Notes: generated by a model from the sequence alone, not told the origin. Shown: positions 8,223-19,230, numbered from the stretch's first letter. The stretch: DNA of 64,000 bases from Streptomyces sp. Q6 (GCF_036967205.1 NZ_CP146022.1:1302001-1366000), one strand, 5' to 3'. Numbers and translations are program-made.

Positions 8223-8810
8223 TCAGGCGGGCATGATCGGCGGGCGCGGGTCCGAGTCGTCCCGGTGACCGCCCGGACGCTCGTCCTCCCGGACGACCTC
8301 GCCCTGGATCACGGTGCCACCGGTCTGGCGCATCCGGGCCTGCTGGAACGCGCTGCCCAGCGAGCCCTCGCCGACGGCGCTCATCTTCCGCTCGATGGTG
8401 CGCTCCGTGTAGCGGCTGACGGCCGTGCGCAGCGGCGGCACGAGGAGCAGCAGACCGAGAGCGTCCGAGATCAGCCCGGGGATCATCAGGAGCAGTCCGG
8501 CGAGCATCAGCAGGCCGTTGCCCTGCGAGCGCTGCTCGCCGGTCTCCACGGCCCCGTTCTGCCGGCGCTGGATCGTCTCGGTCAGGTTCTGGAACGCGCG
8601 GCGCCCGGCCGACTTGATCACGACGCCGCCCAGCACCAGGCCGGCCAGCAGGATCAGGAAGACGGTGAAGCCACCGGTCGCGCCCGCCACCATCGTCAGC
8701 AGCCAGATCTCCAGGATCACCCAGGCGGCGACGCCGAGGGGCAGAAGCCTGCGCAGACGGGAGCCTTTGGCTCCTGAGGGCCGGTTGCGGGGCGGGGTGC
8801 CAGTCGTCAT
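8223..8810 (-). CDS. fxsA: FxsA family membrane protein
   Basis: A 195-residue protein whose first 135 residues match FxsA: a membrane segment (PLGVAAWVILEIWLLTMVAG), a second one (TVFLILLAGLVLGGVVIKSA), an amphipathic part, and a third (LMLAGLLLMIPGLISDALGLLLL) ending PPLR. The tail is longer than in E. coli FxsA and is charged and Gly-rich. FxsA was first seen to relieve phage F exclusion by PifA; its normal role is unknown. The start at 8808-8810 is the only ATG ahead of the first membrane segment. Confidence 0.9.
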   Translation of the reverse strand: MTTGTPPRNRPSGAKGSRLRRLLPLGVAAWVILEIWLLTMVAGATGGFTVFLILLAGLVLGGVVIKSAGRRAFQNLTETIQRRQNGAVETGEQRSQGNGLLMLAGLLLMIPGLISDALGLLLLVPPLRTAVSRYTERTIERKMSAVGEGSLGSAFQQARMRQTGGTVIQGEVVREDERPGGHRDDSDPRPPIMPA

Positions 8811-8868
8811 GCCCCCAGTGTGCCTGGGGGCGGGTCCGAGTGGCGTAAGAGAGGGATCAAGATCGCTC

Positions 8869-9642
8869 TCAGCGGACGTCGGAGCCGCGGCCGAGGATCT
8901 TGCCCACCCGCTCCCCCACGCCCCACGTGGTGACCCGCCACAGGGCCTCCACGACGATGTCCTTGCTCATCTTGGAGTCGCCCAGCTCGCGTTCGACGAA
9001 GGTGATGGGGACTTCGACCACGTGGTGGCCGGCCTTGACCGCGCGGCGGGCCAGGTCGACCTGGAAGCAGTAGCCCTGCGAGGCGACCTCGCCGAGTCCG
9101 AGGCTCTCCAGGGTCTCCCGGCGGAAGGCGCGGAAGCCGCCGGTGACGTCGCGGATCGGGACGTCCAGGAGGAGGCGCGAGTACGTGGAGCCGCCGCGGG
9201 AGAGGAACTCGCGGGACTTGGGCCAGTTCACGACCCGGCCGCCCGGCACCCAGCGGGAGCCGAGCACCAGGTCGGCGCCCTTGAGCGCGGTGAGCAGCCG
9301 GGGCAGTTCCTCCGGCTGGTGCGAACCGTCCGCGTCCATCTCGACCAGCACGCCGTAGTCGTGCTCCATGCCCCAGGCGAAGCCCGCGAGATAGGCGGCG
9401 CCGAGGCCTTCCTTGCCGGTGCGGTGCAGGACGTGGACCCGCTCGTCGGCGGCGGCCAGTTCGTCGGCGAGCTTGCCGGTGCCGTCGGGGCTGTTGTCGT
9501 CGGCGACCAGGACGTGCGCCTCGGGCACGGCGGCCCGGACACGCCCCACGATGGACTTGATGTTCTCGGCCTCGTTGAAGGTCGGGATGATCACCAAGGC
9601 CGTACCCAGAGGGCCGAACCTGCGCCCACCGCCGTCGCTCAC
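8869..9642 (-). CDS. Polyprenol monophosphomannose synthase (GT2)
   Basis: A 257-residue glycosyltransferase of family 2, dolichol-phosphate-mannose synthase type. It moves mannose from GDP-mannose to polyprenyl phosphate at the inner membrane face, supplying protein O-mannosylation in actinomycetes. Motifs: [12 protein letters not shown] near the N-terminus, [11 protein letters not shown], then [12 protein letters not shown] carrying the DXD metal site, GSRWVPGG, and VPITFVER. No acyltransferase or membrane domain is fused, as is usual for Streptomyces Ppm1. GTG at 9642 follows AAGGGGAAG. fxsA lies 58 bases downstream and may be cotranscribed. Confidence 0.92.
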   Translation of the reverse strand: MSDGGGRRFGPLGTALVIIPTFNEAENIKSIVGRVRAAVPEAHVLVADDNSPDGTGKLADELAAADERVHVLHRTGKEGLGAAYLAGFAWGMEHDYGVLVEMDADGSHQPEELPRLLTALKGADLVLGSRWVPGGRVVNWPKSREFLSRGGSTYSRLLLDVPIRDVTGGFRAFRRETLESLGLGEVASQGYCFQVDLARRAVKAGHHVVEVPITFVERELGDSKMSKDIVVEALWRVTTWGVGERVGKILGRGSDVR

Positions 9643-10142
9643 AGCTTCCCCTTAAAACTTCCGTCCAGAAGGGGACCACCATAGCGAGCACGTCTGTTCG
9701 TTCCGATCAGGCGCCCTGTTCTCGGGCGGATCGGGTCCTGCGGATCGGGGCCGGGCGTCCTTCGGGCCGACCTGGGGCCCGCTGGCTGCGGGTCGACCGA
9801 AAGCCGTTGTCTACTGAACGCCCGGGCCCCACCCGGGTCGCACCTGGCCGACCGGCCGGAACGTTCCAGCGCCCCGTGGCGCGGGCGCTGGGCCTGGCTC
9901 CCAGTGGTGGTACGCCGGTGCGGCGCACCACCCCCTCACCCAGCCGCGTTCGAGCCTCGCGTGGACTTCCCCGGTCGTACCTGGAGGTGGTGGACCCGGC
10001 CGAACCTACCCGCCGACCGCCGCGTGCTGTCAACAGCCGTTCGACCTGGGACTCTTCCTGAACGCCCCTGGTCAGGGCGGAGGACACGCAGGTCGTACGG
10101 GACGACGACGCGCCGGGATCCGGTGCGCGCCGCCCCGGTACA
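9643..10142. other. 500-base non-coding stretch
   Basis: No convincing gene is visible. The open frames here are composition artefacts with unusual residue content and no binding sites. It presumably holds the promoter of the mannosyltransferase gene and the end of the amidohydrolase transcript. Short GC palindromes such as CCCGGG pairs near 9820 are too weak to call a terminator. Confidence 0.5.
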
Positions 10143-11755
10143 TCACTCGTCCGGCCGTACGAAGACCGTCTGTCCGAAGACCACCGTCCGCAGGCAGACC
10201 GGGAGTTGGGCGCCCGGCGTGAGGTCGGGAAGGCCCGGAGTCCCGGAGCGCGGGTCGGTCGACCAGCGGGCGACACGGTCGTCCGGGGCCTGCACGACGA
10301 GCTCGTCCGTGCGCCACACCGCGTAGTCCGCGGGAGCGCCCGGGACGAGGATGCCGGCGTCGTCGCGGCCGACGGCCCGCCAGCCGCCGCGGGTGTGCGC
10401 GGTGAACGCGGCGCGTACGGAGACCCGGTGCTCGGGCGTGCGGTGGAAGGCGGCCGCGCGGATCGTGCCCCACGGGTCGAGCGGGGTGACCGGGCTGTCG
10501 GAGCCGAAGGCGAGCGGGACGCCGGCGCGCAGCAGGGCCGCGTACGGGTTGAGGGTGCGCGCCCGTTCGACGCCGAGGCGGTCGGCGTACATGCCGTCCT
10601 CGCCGCCCCACAGGGCGTCGAAGGCGGGCTGCACCGAGGCGGTGAGGCCGAACTCGGCGAAGGCGGCCACGGTTTCGGGGGTGAGCATCTCGGCGTGCTC
10701 GACGCGGTGCCGGGCGGCGCGCACGCGCGCGAGGCCGACCTTCTCGGCCGCGGCGCGCATCCCGTCGACCACAGCGGTCACGGCGGCGTCCCCGATGGCG
10801 TGGAAGCCCGCCTGGAGGCCCGCCTCGGTGCAGGCGACCACATGGGCCGCGACGTCGTCCGCCGAGAGGTAGGCGGTGCCGGTGTGCCCCGCGTCGGCGT
10901 AGGGGGCGTGGAGGCAGGCCGTGTGGGAGCCGAGGGCGCCGTCGACGAAGAGGTCGCCCGCGGCGCCGAGCGCGCCGAGGCCGCGGGCCCGCTCGATGTC
11001 GCGGTCCGCCCAGTAGCCGGCGACACGGGGGCCGGGCTCGGAGCGGGCGAGGTCGAGCAGTCCGGTGAAGTCGTCCTCGGAGGAGATGTCGGGGCCGCCG
11101 CACTCGTGGAGCGAGCCGATGCCGAGGGAGGCGGCGTGCCGCAGGGCCGCGCGCTGGGCCTCGACGCGCTGCTGCGGTCCGACGGCGCCGAGCGCCGCTC
11201 CGCGCACGGCGTGGTGCGCGTCGCGGGTGAGGGGCCCTCGGGGTCGTATCCGGCGCGGTCGGTGACGCCCGGGACGAGGTCGAGCAGGGCGGTGCTGACG
11301 GCCGCCGAGTGCACGTCGATACGGGAGAGGTAGACCGGGCGGCCGCCGGTGGCCTCGTCGAGTTCGGCGCGGGTGGGCGGCTGCCGGTCGGGCCAGCGGG
11401 CGGCGTCCCAGCCGTGGCCGAGCAGGACCCGGTCGGCGGGTCGGGCCGTGGCGTGTTCCCGTACGAGGGTGAGGGCTTCGGCGCGGGAGCGGGCGGCCGT
11501 GAGGTCGAGGCCGGTCAGGGCGAGGCCGGTCGACGTGGTGTGCACGTGGGCGTCGGTGAACGCCGGGGTGACCAGGGCGCCGTCGAGGTCGACGACCTCG
11601 TCCACACCGTCCGCGAACGCGTCCGCCGCGCCTTCCGAACCGACCCAGGCGACGTGTCCCGCCTCCACGACCATGGCGGTGGCGAAGGGGTCTGCGGGGC
11701 TGTGGACCTCGCCGCGTCGCAGGAGGACGGTACGGGTGCTGGGGGGCGTGCTCAT
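10143..11755 (-). pseudogene. YtcJ-type amidohydrolase with one frameshift
   Basis: Two overlapping frames together make a complete 537-residue amidohydrolase (amidohydrolase_3/YtcJ type, metal-dependent hydrolysis of amide-like bonds). The first frame, from ATG at 11755, carries the N-terminal strand domain and the metal motif DAHVH, and reads correctly to RAGYDPEGP. The second resumes at HAVRGAALGAV and holds HAIGDAAV, HRVEHAEML and FGSDSPV. The break is at GGGG 11231-11234: one extra G there (C on the coding strand) restores PEGPLTRDAHHAVRG. All catalytic motifs survive, so a sequencing error is likelier than a dead gene. The substrate is unknown. Confidence 0.85.
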
Positions 11756-11841
11756 GAGGGACAGTGTCCCGCGCCGGGAGGCCCGGTCCGCCGCCGGGGT
11801 CCCTTTTGTGCCGGGCCGCGACCCGATCCGCCGGGCAGGCC

Positions 11842-12282
11842 CTAGATGCGCGGGGGGCGCGCCTCGTACGGGGTGGAGAGGACCACCGTCGTGCGGGTCG
11901 AGACGCCCGCGAGGGAACGGACCCGGGCGAGGAGGTTCTCCAGTTCGTGCGGGGTCTCCACGCGCACCTTCAGGATGTAGTTCTCGTCGCCGGCCACGCT
12001 GTGGCAGGCCTCGATCTCGGGGACGCCCGCGAGGCGCTCCGCGATGTCGTCGGGGGCGCTCGGGTCGAACGGCTTCACCGAGATGAACGCGGTGAGGGGC
12101 AGGCCGACCGCTTCGGGGTCGACGACCGCGGCGTAGCCACGGATCACGCCGCGCTGTTCGAGGCGGCGCACCCGCTGGTGCACGGCCGACGTGGACAGGC
12201 CCGTGGCCTTGCCCAGGTCGGTGTAGCTCATCCGCCCGTCCTTGACGAGCAGCTGCACGATCTGTCGGTCGAGCTCCTCCAT
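11842..12282 (-). CDS. Lrp/AsnC family regulator
   Basis: A 146-residue transcription regulator. Residues 1-50 are the winged helix (MEELDRQIVQLLVKDGR, then LSTSAVHQRVRRLEQRGVI). Residues 65-140 are the RAM ligand-binding domain (LTAFISVKP, then GDENYILKVRVET). The start at 12280-12282 fits the family length exactly, although the binding site is weak. It lies between the amidohydrolase and a divergent small gene. The effector is probably an amino acid, but nothing in the sequence identifies it. Confidence 0.92.
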   Translation of the reverse strand: MEELDRQIVQLLVKDGRMSYTDLGKATGLSTSAVHQRVRRLEQRGVIRGYAAVVDPEAVGLPLTAFISVKPFDPSAPDDIAERLAGVPEIEACHSVAGDENYILKVRVETPHELENLLARVRSLAGVSTRTTVVLSTPYEARPPRI

Positions 12283-12508
12283 GCCGCAGAACCTACAGGT
12301 CCGGTGATCTCCCCGGATACCGGGAAGACGCCGTCGCGGGCCCTTTCGCCTACCTCTCTCCCCGCATCTGCAATCGGCATGTGACGAAGACCACACCCTT
12401 TGGGCCGTGTCCTGGGGCATGTGGCGATTACCCCGACGGCGGGACGGGAAGTGCTTGCTGTGGTCGAGGCCGCGGCTCCTGGTCGGCCCACCCGAGGGGG
12501 AGATTCCC

Positions 12509-12952
12509 ATGCAGAGTGTGAAGCGTTCCGGACGCCCTGCCACGCGAAACCGCAAGCAGACGATCGTCGAACCCCAGCCGGAGGGTGTCGAACCCGACGC
12601 CTTCGACGACGAAGAGGGCGACGAGTACGACACGTTCGAGATGTACCGGGTGATCTGCCCGGACTGTGCCCAGCCCATCGCGCTCCTGGCGGACGAGGAC
12701 GTGCTGCCCGAGCACGCGCACGTGGCCTCGCCGTGGAACCCGTTCGGGCTCACGGTCTGCGCGGGCACCGGCCGCACGGCCGCCGAGGCGCGGCCCGCCG
12801 ACGAGCTGACGGGCGCGCAGGAGCAGGACACCGCCCTGCTGCTGACGCTCCCGCAGGGGCTCGACTGGCGCACGCAGCCGTTCTCGCACGTCGGCGGTCC
12901 CGGCTCGCGCCCGCTGCGGGTGCCCGAGCAGCCCGCCCGACGCGCCGCCTGA
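12509..12952 (+). CDS. Conserved hypothetical protein with CPDC motif
   Basis: A 147-residue protein. GAGGGGGAG precedes ATG 12509 with good spacing. Residues 18-50 are basic and then very acidic (DDEEGDEYD). A small region follows with VICPDCAQPIALLADEDV, HAHVASPWNPFG and VCAG, which may bind zinc through the two Cys, a His and the last Cys. No membrane segment or known catalytic motif is visible. I recognise it as a protein conserved among Streptomyces but know no function. It is convergent with the phosphotransferase gene, only nine bases away. Confidence 0.75.
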   Translation: MQSVKRSGRPATRNRKQTIVEPQPEGVEPDAFDDEEGDEYDTFEMYRVICPDCAQPIALLADEDVLPEHAHVASPWNPFGLTVCAGTGRTAAEARPADELTGAQEQDTALLLTLPQGLDWRTQPFSHVGGPGSRPLRVPEQPARRAA

Positions 12953-12961
12953 CCGGGGGGA

Positions 12962-14074
12962 TCAGGCCCGCTCGTCCCAGTAACTGCCCTGCACCATGGC
13001 CCGCAGACTGTCGTGGTGCAGGATCAGTGTGTCCGGATCCGCGGGTACCTCGGCCTCGCCGAAGTGGATCTGGCGGTAGGCGACGCGGAGCATCACCACG
13101 GCGTGCCGCAATGCGGCGTAGAGCGTGTAGAAGTCCATGGACCGGGGCGTGTGGCCGGTGAGTTCGGCGTAGCGCGCCTCGACGCGATCGCGGCGCAGGA
13201 AGTCGGGCAGTCCGTCCTGGCCGAAGCTCTCCGTGAGGTCCTGGAAGAACCGGTGGAGGTACACGGTCCAGCCGAGGTCGACCTCGCGCGGGGCGAGCGC
13301 CGCCATCTCCCAGTCGAGGACGGCGGCCGGTTCGAAGCCGTCGTAGATGATGTTGCCGATCCGGGCGTCGCCCCAGTTGAGGACGGAATCACCCACGTCG
13401 TGCGGCCAGAGTTCCTCCAGCCGCTCGAAGGCGCTCTCGATGAGCGGTGAGCGCGGCAGGCCGTCCACCACCCAGGCGTAGTAGGCGCGTTGGGCCGTGA
13501 CGTGGCGGCGCAGCGGGCTGCCCTCTCCCGGCAACGCGAGGAAGTCCGCCTCGCCGGCCGGCACGCCGTCGTGCAGCCGGGCGAGCAACCGGATGCTCGC
13601 GTCCTCCAGACGGGCGCGCTCCTCGTCGCTCGCCGCGTGCAGCCAGTTTCCCTCGTACGTGTAAGGCATCACGTCGGGCGGCACCCGTCCGGCGACGCGC
13701 TCCATCACGAAGAACGGCGCGCCGAGCGGCCCCGGATCCTCCTCCAGCCAGAGCACGCGCGGCACCGGCAGGCCGGTGCGGTCGGCGGCGAGGCGCATCG
13801 TGCGGTACTGCCTCGGCATGTCGTACACCGGGAAGATCGTGTACGCGGACGGGTCCGCCGCCAGCCTCAACGCGCAGGCCCGCGCGGGTGGTTCGGGGTG
13901 CTCGATGTCGAAGAGGAGGGTCTCGCTGGACATGCCGTTGGACTCGGGGACGGTGACGTTCACCGCCTTCGCTCCGGGCAGCCGGTGCGCCAGCCAGGCG
14001 GTGAGGCGCCGGGCGATCTCCTCGGGCTCGCGGGTGGAGGTGCGTGGCCGGGGCTGCCGTGGTGCTGTCGCCAT
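12962..14074 (-). CDS. Phosphotransferase (APH/ACAD10-like kinase) family protein
   Basis: A 370-residue protein of the aminoglycoside-phosphotransferase fold. Visible motifs: SNGMSSETLLF near residue 45 (nucleotide loop), FFVMERVAG (hinge), VLNWGDARIGNIIYD (catalytic loop; the usual HGD is NWGD here) and AVLDWEMA (metal loop). Asp in both motifs is kept, while the His before GD is Trp. Proteins of this type often accompany acyl-CoA dehydrogenases and act on hydroxylated acids, so the nearby dehydrogenase may be a partner. ATG 14074 is preferred over GTG 14077 because GGGAG is then seven bases away. Substrate unknown. Confidence 0.85.
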   Translation of the reverse strand: MATAPRQPRPRTSTREPEEIARRLTAWLAHRLPGAKAVNVTVPESNGMSSETLLFDIEHPEPPARACALRLAADPSAYTIFPVYDMPRQYRTMRLAADRTGLPVPRVLWLEEDPGPLGAPFFVMERVAGRVPPDVMPYTYEGNWLHAASDEERARLEDASIRLLARLHDGVPAGEADFLALPGEGSPLRRHVTAQRAYYAWVVDGLPRSPLIESAFERLEELWPHDVGDSVLNWGDARIGNIIYDGFEPAAVLDWEMAALAPREVDLGWTVYLHRFFQDLTESFGQDGLPDFLRRDRVEARYAELTGHTPRSMDFYTLYAALRHAVVMLRVAYRQIHFGEAEVPADPDTLILHHDSLRAMVQGSYWDERA

Positions 14075-14110
14075 CACCGAACTCCCTTTCCGTACCGGGT
14101 TGTCGGGGTG

Positions 14111-15247
14111 TCAGGGCCGGGCGGGCGCCACCGAGTCGAAGCCGGTGAAGCCGCTCGGGTCGTGGCGGCCGAAGCTGCCGTGCTCGAAGATGCCGTGGCC
14201 GACCTGCCCGTCGAGGGTGTAGCGGGCGGCGTGGTCGATGACTCCGTAGGCGGCCATCGGGTGTGCCGCGGGGTCGGAGAGGTCGTACGCCCGGCGGTCG
14301 GTCCAGCCGCGGCCCCGCCAAGTGCCGTGCTGCCAGTCGTCGGCCGGCGGGTAGCCCGCGCCGACGGCCAGCGGCGACGAGGCGAGGATCTCCACGCCCA
14401 GTTCGAGCGGTTTGCCGTCGGCCGGGTCGGTGAGGCGGATGATGGCGCTCTCGGGGTGGCGGGTGCCGGGGCGGTAGGTGATGTCGGTGCGGGGCCAGCC
14501 GAGTTGGCGGTCGCGGCGGCCTTCGCGGACGAGGGTGGCGTCGTTCAGCGTGCGGTGGCCGTCGGCGTCCTCCTGGGTGATGACCATCAGGAAGCGGTCG
14601 TCGAAGCGGACCGGCGCCCAGATCCAGTGGAAGCCCTCGGTCGGGTGCTCCTGGGCGAGCCGGCCACCCTCCTCGCCGGGCACGGGGCGCACGCCCCAAC
14701 TCCGGTCACGGGTCCCGGTCCAGCCCTCGACGTCGAGGTCCCTGCCGCCGATCCGCAGCCGTCCGTCGCACCGCCCGGCCTGCACGAACCGCTTGCCCTC
14801 CAGGGTCAGCCTGCCGCCCTTGCGCTGGATGTGGTGCGGCTCCCACAGGGCGGGGAAGTCGGCGCTCCAGTTCATCTCGTACGAGAGTCCGTCGGGGTCG
14901 TCCGGGTCCGCGGCGCAGGTGAGGATGAAATCCTTCAGCGGGCGCTCGACCATGATGCGCAGCGGGCCGACGGCCATCTTCATACGGGTGTCGTCGCGCA
15001 GGGCGTCCGAGGCGCGGACGGCGTGCAGGGTGTCGCCGACGCGCAGAGTGGCGTAGGCGTCGATCACTCCGAGGTTGGGGTAGACGCCGAGGCCGACGAT
15101 GAGGAGGAACTCCCCCGTGGGGTCGACGAGATGGAAGATGCAGCGGTCGTAGGCGTTGCGGTCGCTCGTCGCGACGTGCTTCATCGACAGGGGCACCTGA
15201 TGGACGGGGTACTCGTCGAGAGCGACGGGTCGGTCGTCGTCGACCAC
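14111..15247 (-). CDS. Conserved hypothetical protein (AttH/lipocalin-like beta-rich)
   Basis: A 378-residue protein starting at GTG 15247 behind a perfect AGGAGG. It is rich in Trp, Asp and Arg with alternating hydrophobic strands. Stretches such as YEMNWSADFPALWEPHHIQR and WTGTRDRSWGVRPV resemble the AttH / hydroxyneurosporene-synthase-like lipocalin family, whose members are tentatively linked to lipid or terpenoid binding. No signal peptide is visible. The gene is 36 bases upstream of the phosphotransferase on the same strand, so the two probably form an operon and act on a common metabolite. Function unproven. Confidence 0.75.
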   Translation of the reverse strand: MVDDDRPVALDEYPVHQVPLSMKHVATSDRNAYDRCIFHLVDPTGEFLLIVGLGVYPNLGVIDAYATLRVGDTLHAVRASDALRDDTRMKMAVGPLRIMVERPLKDFILTCAADPDDPDGLSYEMNWSADFPALWEPHHIQRKGGRLTLEGKRFVQAGRCDGRLRIGGRDLDVEGWTGTRDRSWGVRPVPGEEGGRLAQEHPTEGFHWIWAPVRFDDRFLMVITQEDADGHRTLNDATLVREGRRDRQLGWPRTDITYRPGTRHPESAIIRLTDPADGKPLELGVEILASSPLAVGAGYPPADDWQHGTWRGRGWTDRRAYDLSDPAAHPMAAYGVIDHAARYTLDGQVGHGIFEHGSFGRHDPSGFTGFDSVAPARP

Positions 15248-15445
15248 GGCAAACCTCCTCGGGCGTACGGCAGTTGACGTCGCCCGGAAGGGGTGCGGCC
15301 CGCCCGGCGGCGGACTTGACGGTACGTCAGCTCTCGATCAGAGGCCAGATGTTCGACTTGTCTACGCACGGGCACGGTTATGCCGCGAACTCACGCTCGA
15401 TTACGTCAACCGGTGACCGCCCCGTCCCCCTGCCGTTGTTCTGGC

Positions 15446-15760
15446 ATGACCCCGACGCAGCCCCCTGCCACTGCGCCCACCGGCCGACGCAGGCGCATCC
15501 TGGTCCCTGCTGCCTCAGCGACCGCAGAATCGGTTCACCCGCCACAGGCGCCGCTCGCGACACACACGCCTCTTCCGTCTCCTCAGCCCCACGCCCACCC
15601 GCAGGATCCGCCGATCTACCGGGCCCTGATCACCACCTGGGCCGATCGCGGCAGGACGCTGCCGGGGCGGCACGACCCCGAGTGGGCGCGCCTGATCGCG
15701 CCCACCGTACGGACCGGTCAGTTCAGCGCGACTCCGGACCCGCGAGGTGACGTGCGATGA
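15446..15760 (+). CDS. Small conserved Streptomyces protein
   Basis: Up to 104 residues. The N-terminal half is Pro/Ala-rich and low-complexity. The C-terminal 45 residues (YRALITTWADRGRTLPGRHD then EWARLIAP) look conserved, and I recall this core from other Streptomyces genomes. The start is uncertain: neither ATG 15446 nor ATG 15380 has a binding site. The last 38 bases overlap the end of the acyl-CoA dehydrogenase gene on the other strand. No function is known. Confidence 0.5.
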   Translation: MTPTQPPATAPTGRRRRILVPAASATAESVHPPQAPLATHTPLPSPQPHAHPQDPPIYRALITTWADRGRTLPGRHDPEWARLIAPTVRTGQFSATPDPRGDVR

Positions 15761-16886
15761 CCATGCGCTGGATCTGATTGGTGCCCTCGACGATCTGGAG
15801 CACCTTGGCCTCCCGCATGAAGCGCTCGACCGGGAAGTCCGCGGTGTAGCCGTATCCGCCGAAGACCTGCACCGCGTCCGTGGTGACCTTCATGGCGGCG
15901 TCCGTGCACAGCAGCTTCGCCATGGCCGCCTGCTTGGAGAACGGCCGGCCCGCGTCCCGCAGTCTGGCCGCCGACAGATACAGGGCGCGACCCGCCTCGA
16001 TCTGCGTCGCCATGTCCGCGAGCATGAAGCGAAGGCCCTGGAAGTCGGCGATGGGGTGGCCGAACTGCGACCGGTCCTTCGCGTACGCCACCGCCGCGTC
16101 GAGCGCGGCCTGGGCCACGCCGATCGCGCAGGCCGCGATGCCGAGCCGGCCCGAGTCGAGCGCGGACAGGGCGATCTGGAAGCCCTGCCCCTCGTCCCCG
16201 ATGCGGCGCGTGTCACTGATCCGCACGCCGTCGAAGTGGACCTGGGCGGTGGGCGAGCCCTTCATGCCCATCTTCTTCTCCGGCGCCGCCGCGCTCAGAC
16301 CCTCCGCGTCCCCGGGCACCAGGAACGCCGTGATGCCGCGCGCGCCTTCGCCACCGCTGCGGGCGAGGACCGTGTAGAAGTCGGCGACGCCGCCATGGGT
16401 GATCCACGCCTTGGTCCCCGTGAGCACCCACGCGTCACCGTCCTTGACCGCCTTCGTCCGCAACGAGGCGGCGTCGGACCCGGACGCGGGTTCGGAGAGG
16501 CAGTACGCGCCGAGCAGGCCGCCGCCGAGCATGTCGGGCAGGTGCTCCGAGCGCTGCTCCTTGGTGCCGAAGTTCGCGAGGGCGTGACAGGCCAGCGAGT
16601 GCACGCTGACGCCGAGCCCCACCGTGAGCCGGGCGGCCGCCAGCTCTTCGAGGACCTGGAGGTAGACCTCGTACGGCTGGTCGCCGCCGCCGAACTCCGA
16701 GTCGTACGGCAGACCGAGCAGGCCCGACGACGAGAGCAGGGTGAACGTCTCGCGGGGGAAGCGGCCCGCCTCCTCGTCCTCGGACGCACGCGGGGCGATC
16801 TCCCGCTGCGCCAGGTCCCGGACCAACTGCATCAGGTCCTGAGCTTCGTCCGTCGGCAGCTGACGCTCGACTCCTGGCTCCGGCAT
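15723..16886 (-). CDS. Acyl-CoA dehydrogenase
   Basis: A 387-residue flavoenzyme that introduces the alpha-beta double bond in acyl-CoA. The three-domain layout is complete: N-terminal helices, middle beta domain (YCLSEPASGSDAASLRT, then WITHGG) and C-terminal helices with DRSQFGHPI, QVFGGYGYTADFPVER and the catalytic glutamate E367 in VEGTNQIQR. This is the short/branched-chain type in length. ATG at 16886 has GGGAGGAG upstream; the longer open frame has no sign of coding. It has no adjacent electron-transfer flavoprotein. The 341 bases between this gene and chitinase 1 hold the two divergent promoters. Confidence 0.93.
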   Translation of the reverse strand: MPEPGVERQLPTDEAQDLMQLVRDLAQREIAPRASEDEEAGRFPRETFTLLSSSGLLGLPYDSEFGGGDQPYEVYLQVLEELAAARLTVGLGVSVHSLACHALANFGTKEQRSEHLPDMLGGGLLGAYCLSEPASGSDAASLRTKAVKDGDAWVLTGTKAWITHGGVADFYTVLARSGGEGARGITAFLVPGDAEGLSAAAPEKKMGMKGSPTAQVHFDGVRISDTRRIGDEGQGFQIALSALDSGRLGIAACAIGVAQAALDAAVAYAKDRSQFGHPIADFQGLRFMLADMATQIEAGRALYLSAARLRDAGRPFSKQAAMAKLLCTDAAMKVTTDAVQVFGGYGYTADFPVERFMREAKVLQIVEGTNQIQRMVIARHLAGPESR

Positions 16887-17126
16887 GGCGACGCTCTCCT
16901 CCCTGGGCGGGCGCTGCGGCGGTGCACGCGGGGTGAGGCGGCGCCGCCGGGTGGTCACTCCGAGCCGATGCTGCGCTTCCGGGTCTCGGAAAGTGCTGAT
17001 CAGCGGCTTCGGTGTGTTGAGTATTCCCGATCCGGAGCCTCCCGTCACTAGTTAACGACCGCTTACTCCAAGTTTTTGGCGAGGGGCCCCTGGGGCGGGT
17101 GCGGCGCGTGAAGGAACCGGGGAAAT

Positions 17127-17160
17127 TGGTTCGGACCATTGACCTCACTGGTCTAGTCCT
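17127..17160 (+). promoter_or_regulatory. Chitinase promoter repeats / DasR-type site
   Basis: Two 12-base repeats, TGGTTCGGACCA (17127-17138) and TGGTCTAGTCCT (17149-17160), are separated by ten bases containing TTGACC. This is the known direct-repeat layout of Streptomyces chitinase promoters. The second repeat with its flank matches the DasR-responsive element (ACTGGTCTAGACC-type). Expected effect: repression by DasR, relieved by glucosamine-6-phosphate and chitin breakdown. Confidence 0.8.
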
Positions 17161-17227
17161 TCTAATCTGCGGCGCGCAGGTCCAGCACGACTTCCCCCCA
17201 TGCTCCCCTCCCCCACGAGGAGACACG

Positions 17228-18469
<1,242 letters not shown>

Positions 18470-18488
18470 ACGTCACCCGAAGGGATTC

Positions 18489-18522
18489 GGGCGGGGTTCC
18501 GGTGCGCCGGGCCCCGCCCTTC
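18489..18522. terminator. Terminator between chitinase 1 and tetR
   Basis: GGGCGGGG (18489-18496) pairs with CCCCGCCC (18512-18519), followed by TTCT. The loop can extend the stem a little. It separates two convergent genes. Confidence 0.75.
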
Positions 18523-18529
18523 TCGTCCC

Positions 18530-19159
18530 TCACGGGCGCGGCGGCGCCGGGTACGACGGCTCGAACTCCTCGATGACGCGCAGGGTTTCGCCGAGCGTGC
18601 GGACCAACAGGGCGCGCACCGTGCTCCGTTCGACCTCCTGGTGGCCGATCCAGTCGAGCGTGATGCCCTCCACGCTGCACAGCCAGCCGAGCAGCGCCAT
18701 GCGGGCCAGCTGGGGCAGCTCCGGCCGCCCGTAGACGCCCTGGGCGATCGTCTCGATCATCACCGCGCGCACGCCGTCCCGTACGGCCTGCACCTGGGTG
18801 TCGAAGCCGACGCCCCCGGTGACGATCGTGCGGTACGCCGCCTGGTGGTGCTCGGCGTAGCGCAGGTAGCCGTCGATGGTGCGGTGGACGCGGTCGACCG
18901 GGGCGAGGTCCCCGGCGGTGGCGGCACGGTCGACGAGGTCGCCGACGGAGTCCTCGATGATCGCGAGGTAGTAGCCGCGCTTGGACGTGAAGTAGTAGTA
19001 GATCAGACCCTTGGCGACGCCCGCGTGCTGTGCGATCTCGTCCATGGACAGGGCGTCGTAGGACGTGTCGGCGAACAACTTCCGGCCGATGGCGATGAGT
19101 TCGGCGCGGCGGGTGGCGGACCGGTCGGTGCCGCGCGCCCGCTGGTGGCTCTCGTTCAA
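18530..19159 (-). CDS. TetR family regulator
   Basis: A 209-residue regulator. Residues 15-62 form the TetR helix-turn-helix: RRAELIAIGRKLFADTSYDA, MDEIAQHAGVAKGLIYYYFTSKRG. The remaining helical domain would bind a ligand. TTG at 19159 follows AGGACCCGAA, and no ATG is available upstream of the helix-turn-helix. The gene stands between chitinase 1 (convergent) and a tiny membrane protein. Target and ligand are unknown; the adjacent membrane gene is the natural candidate target. Confidence 0.9.
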   Translation of the reverse strand: MNESHQRARGTDRSATRRAELIAIGRKLFADTSYDALSMDEIAQHAGVAKGLIYYYFTSKRGYYLAIIEDSVGDLVDRAATAGDLAPVDRVHRTIDGYLRYAEHHQAAYRTIVTGGVGFDTQVQAVRDGVRAVMIETIAQGVYGRPELPQLARMALLGWLCSVEGITLDWIGHQEVERSTVRALLVRTLGETLRVIEEFEPSYPAPPRP

Positions 19160-19230
19160 TTCGGGTCCTGGTCTCCGGCTCCCTGCGGAGTCCGCAGTAT
19201 GGCAGCTTCCCGGACCCCGGGTGGCTCAGG

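Noticed and set aside
9707-10276. Open frame of about 190 codons on the minus strand in the gap before the amidohydrolase
   Set aside because: Arg/Pro/Ser-rich, no family resemblance, no ribosome binding site, and it overlaps the true end of the amidohydrolase.
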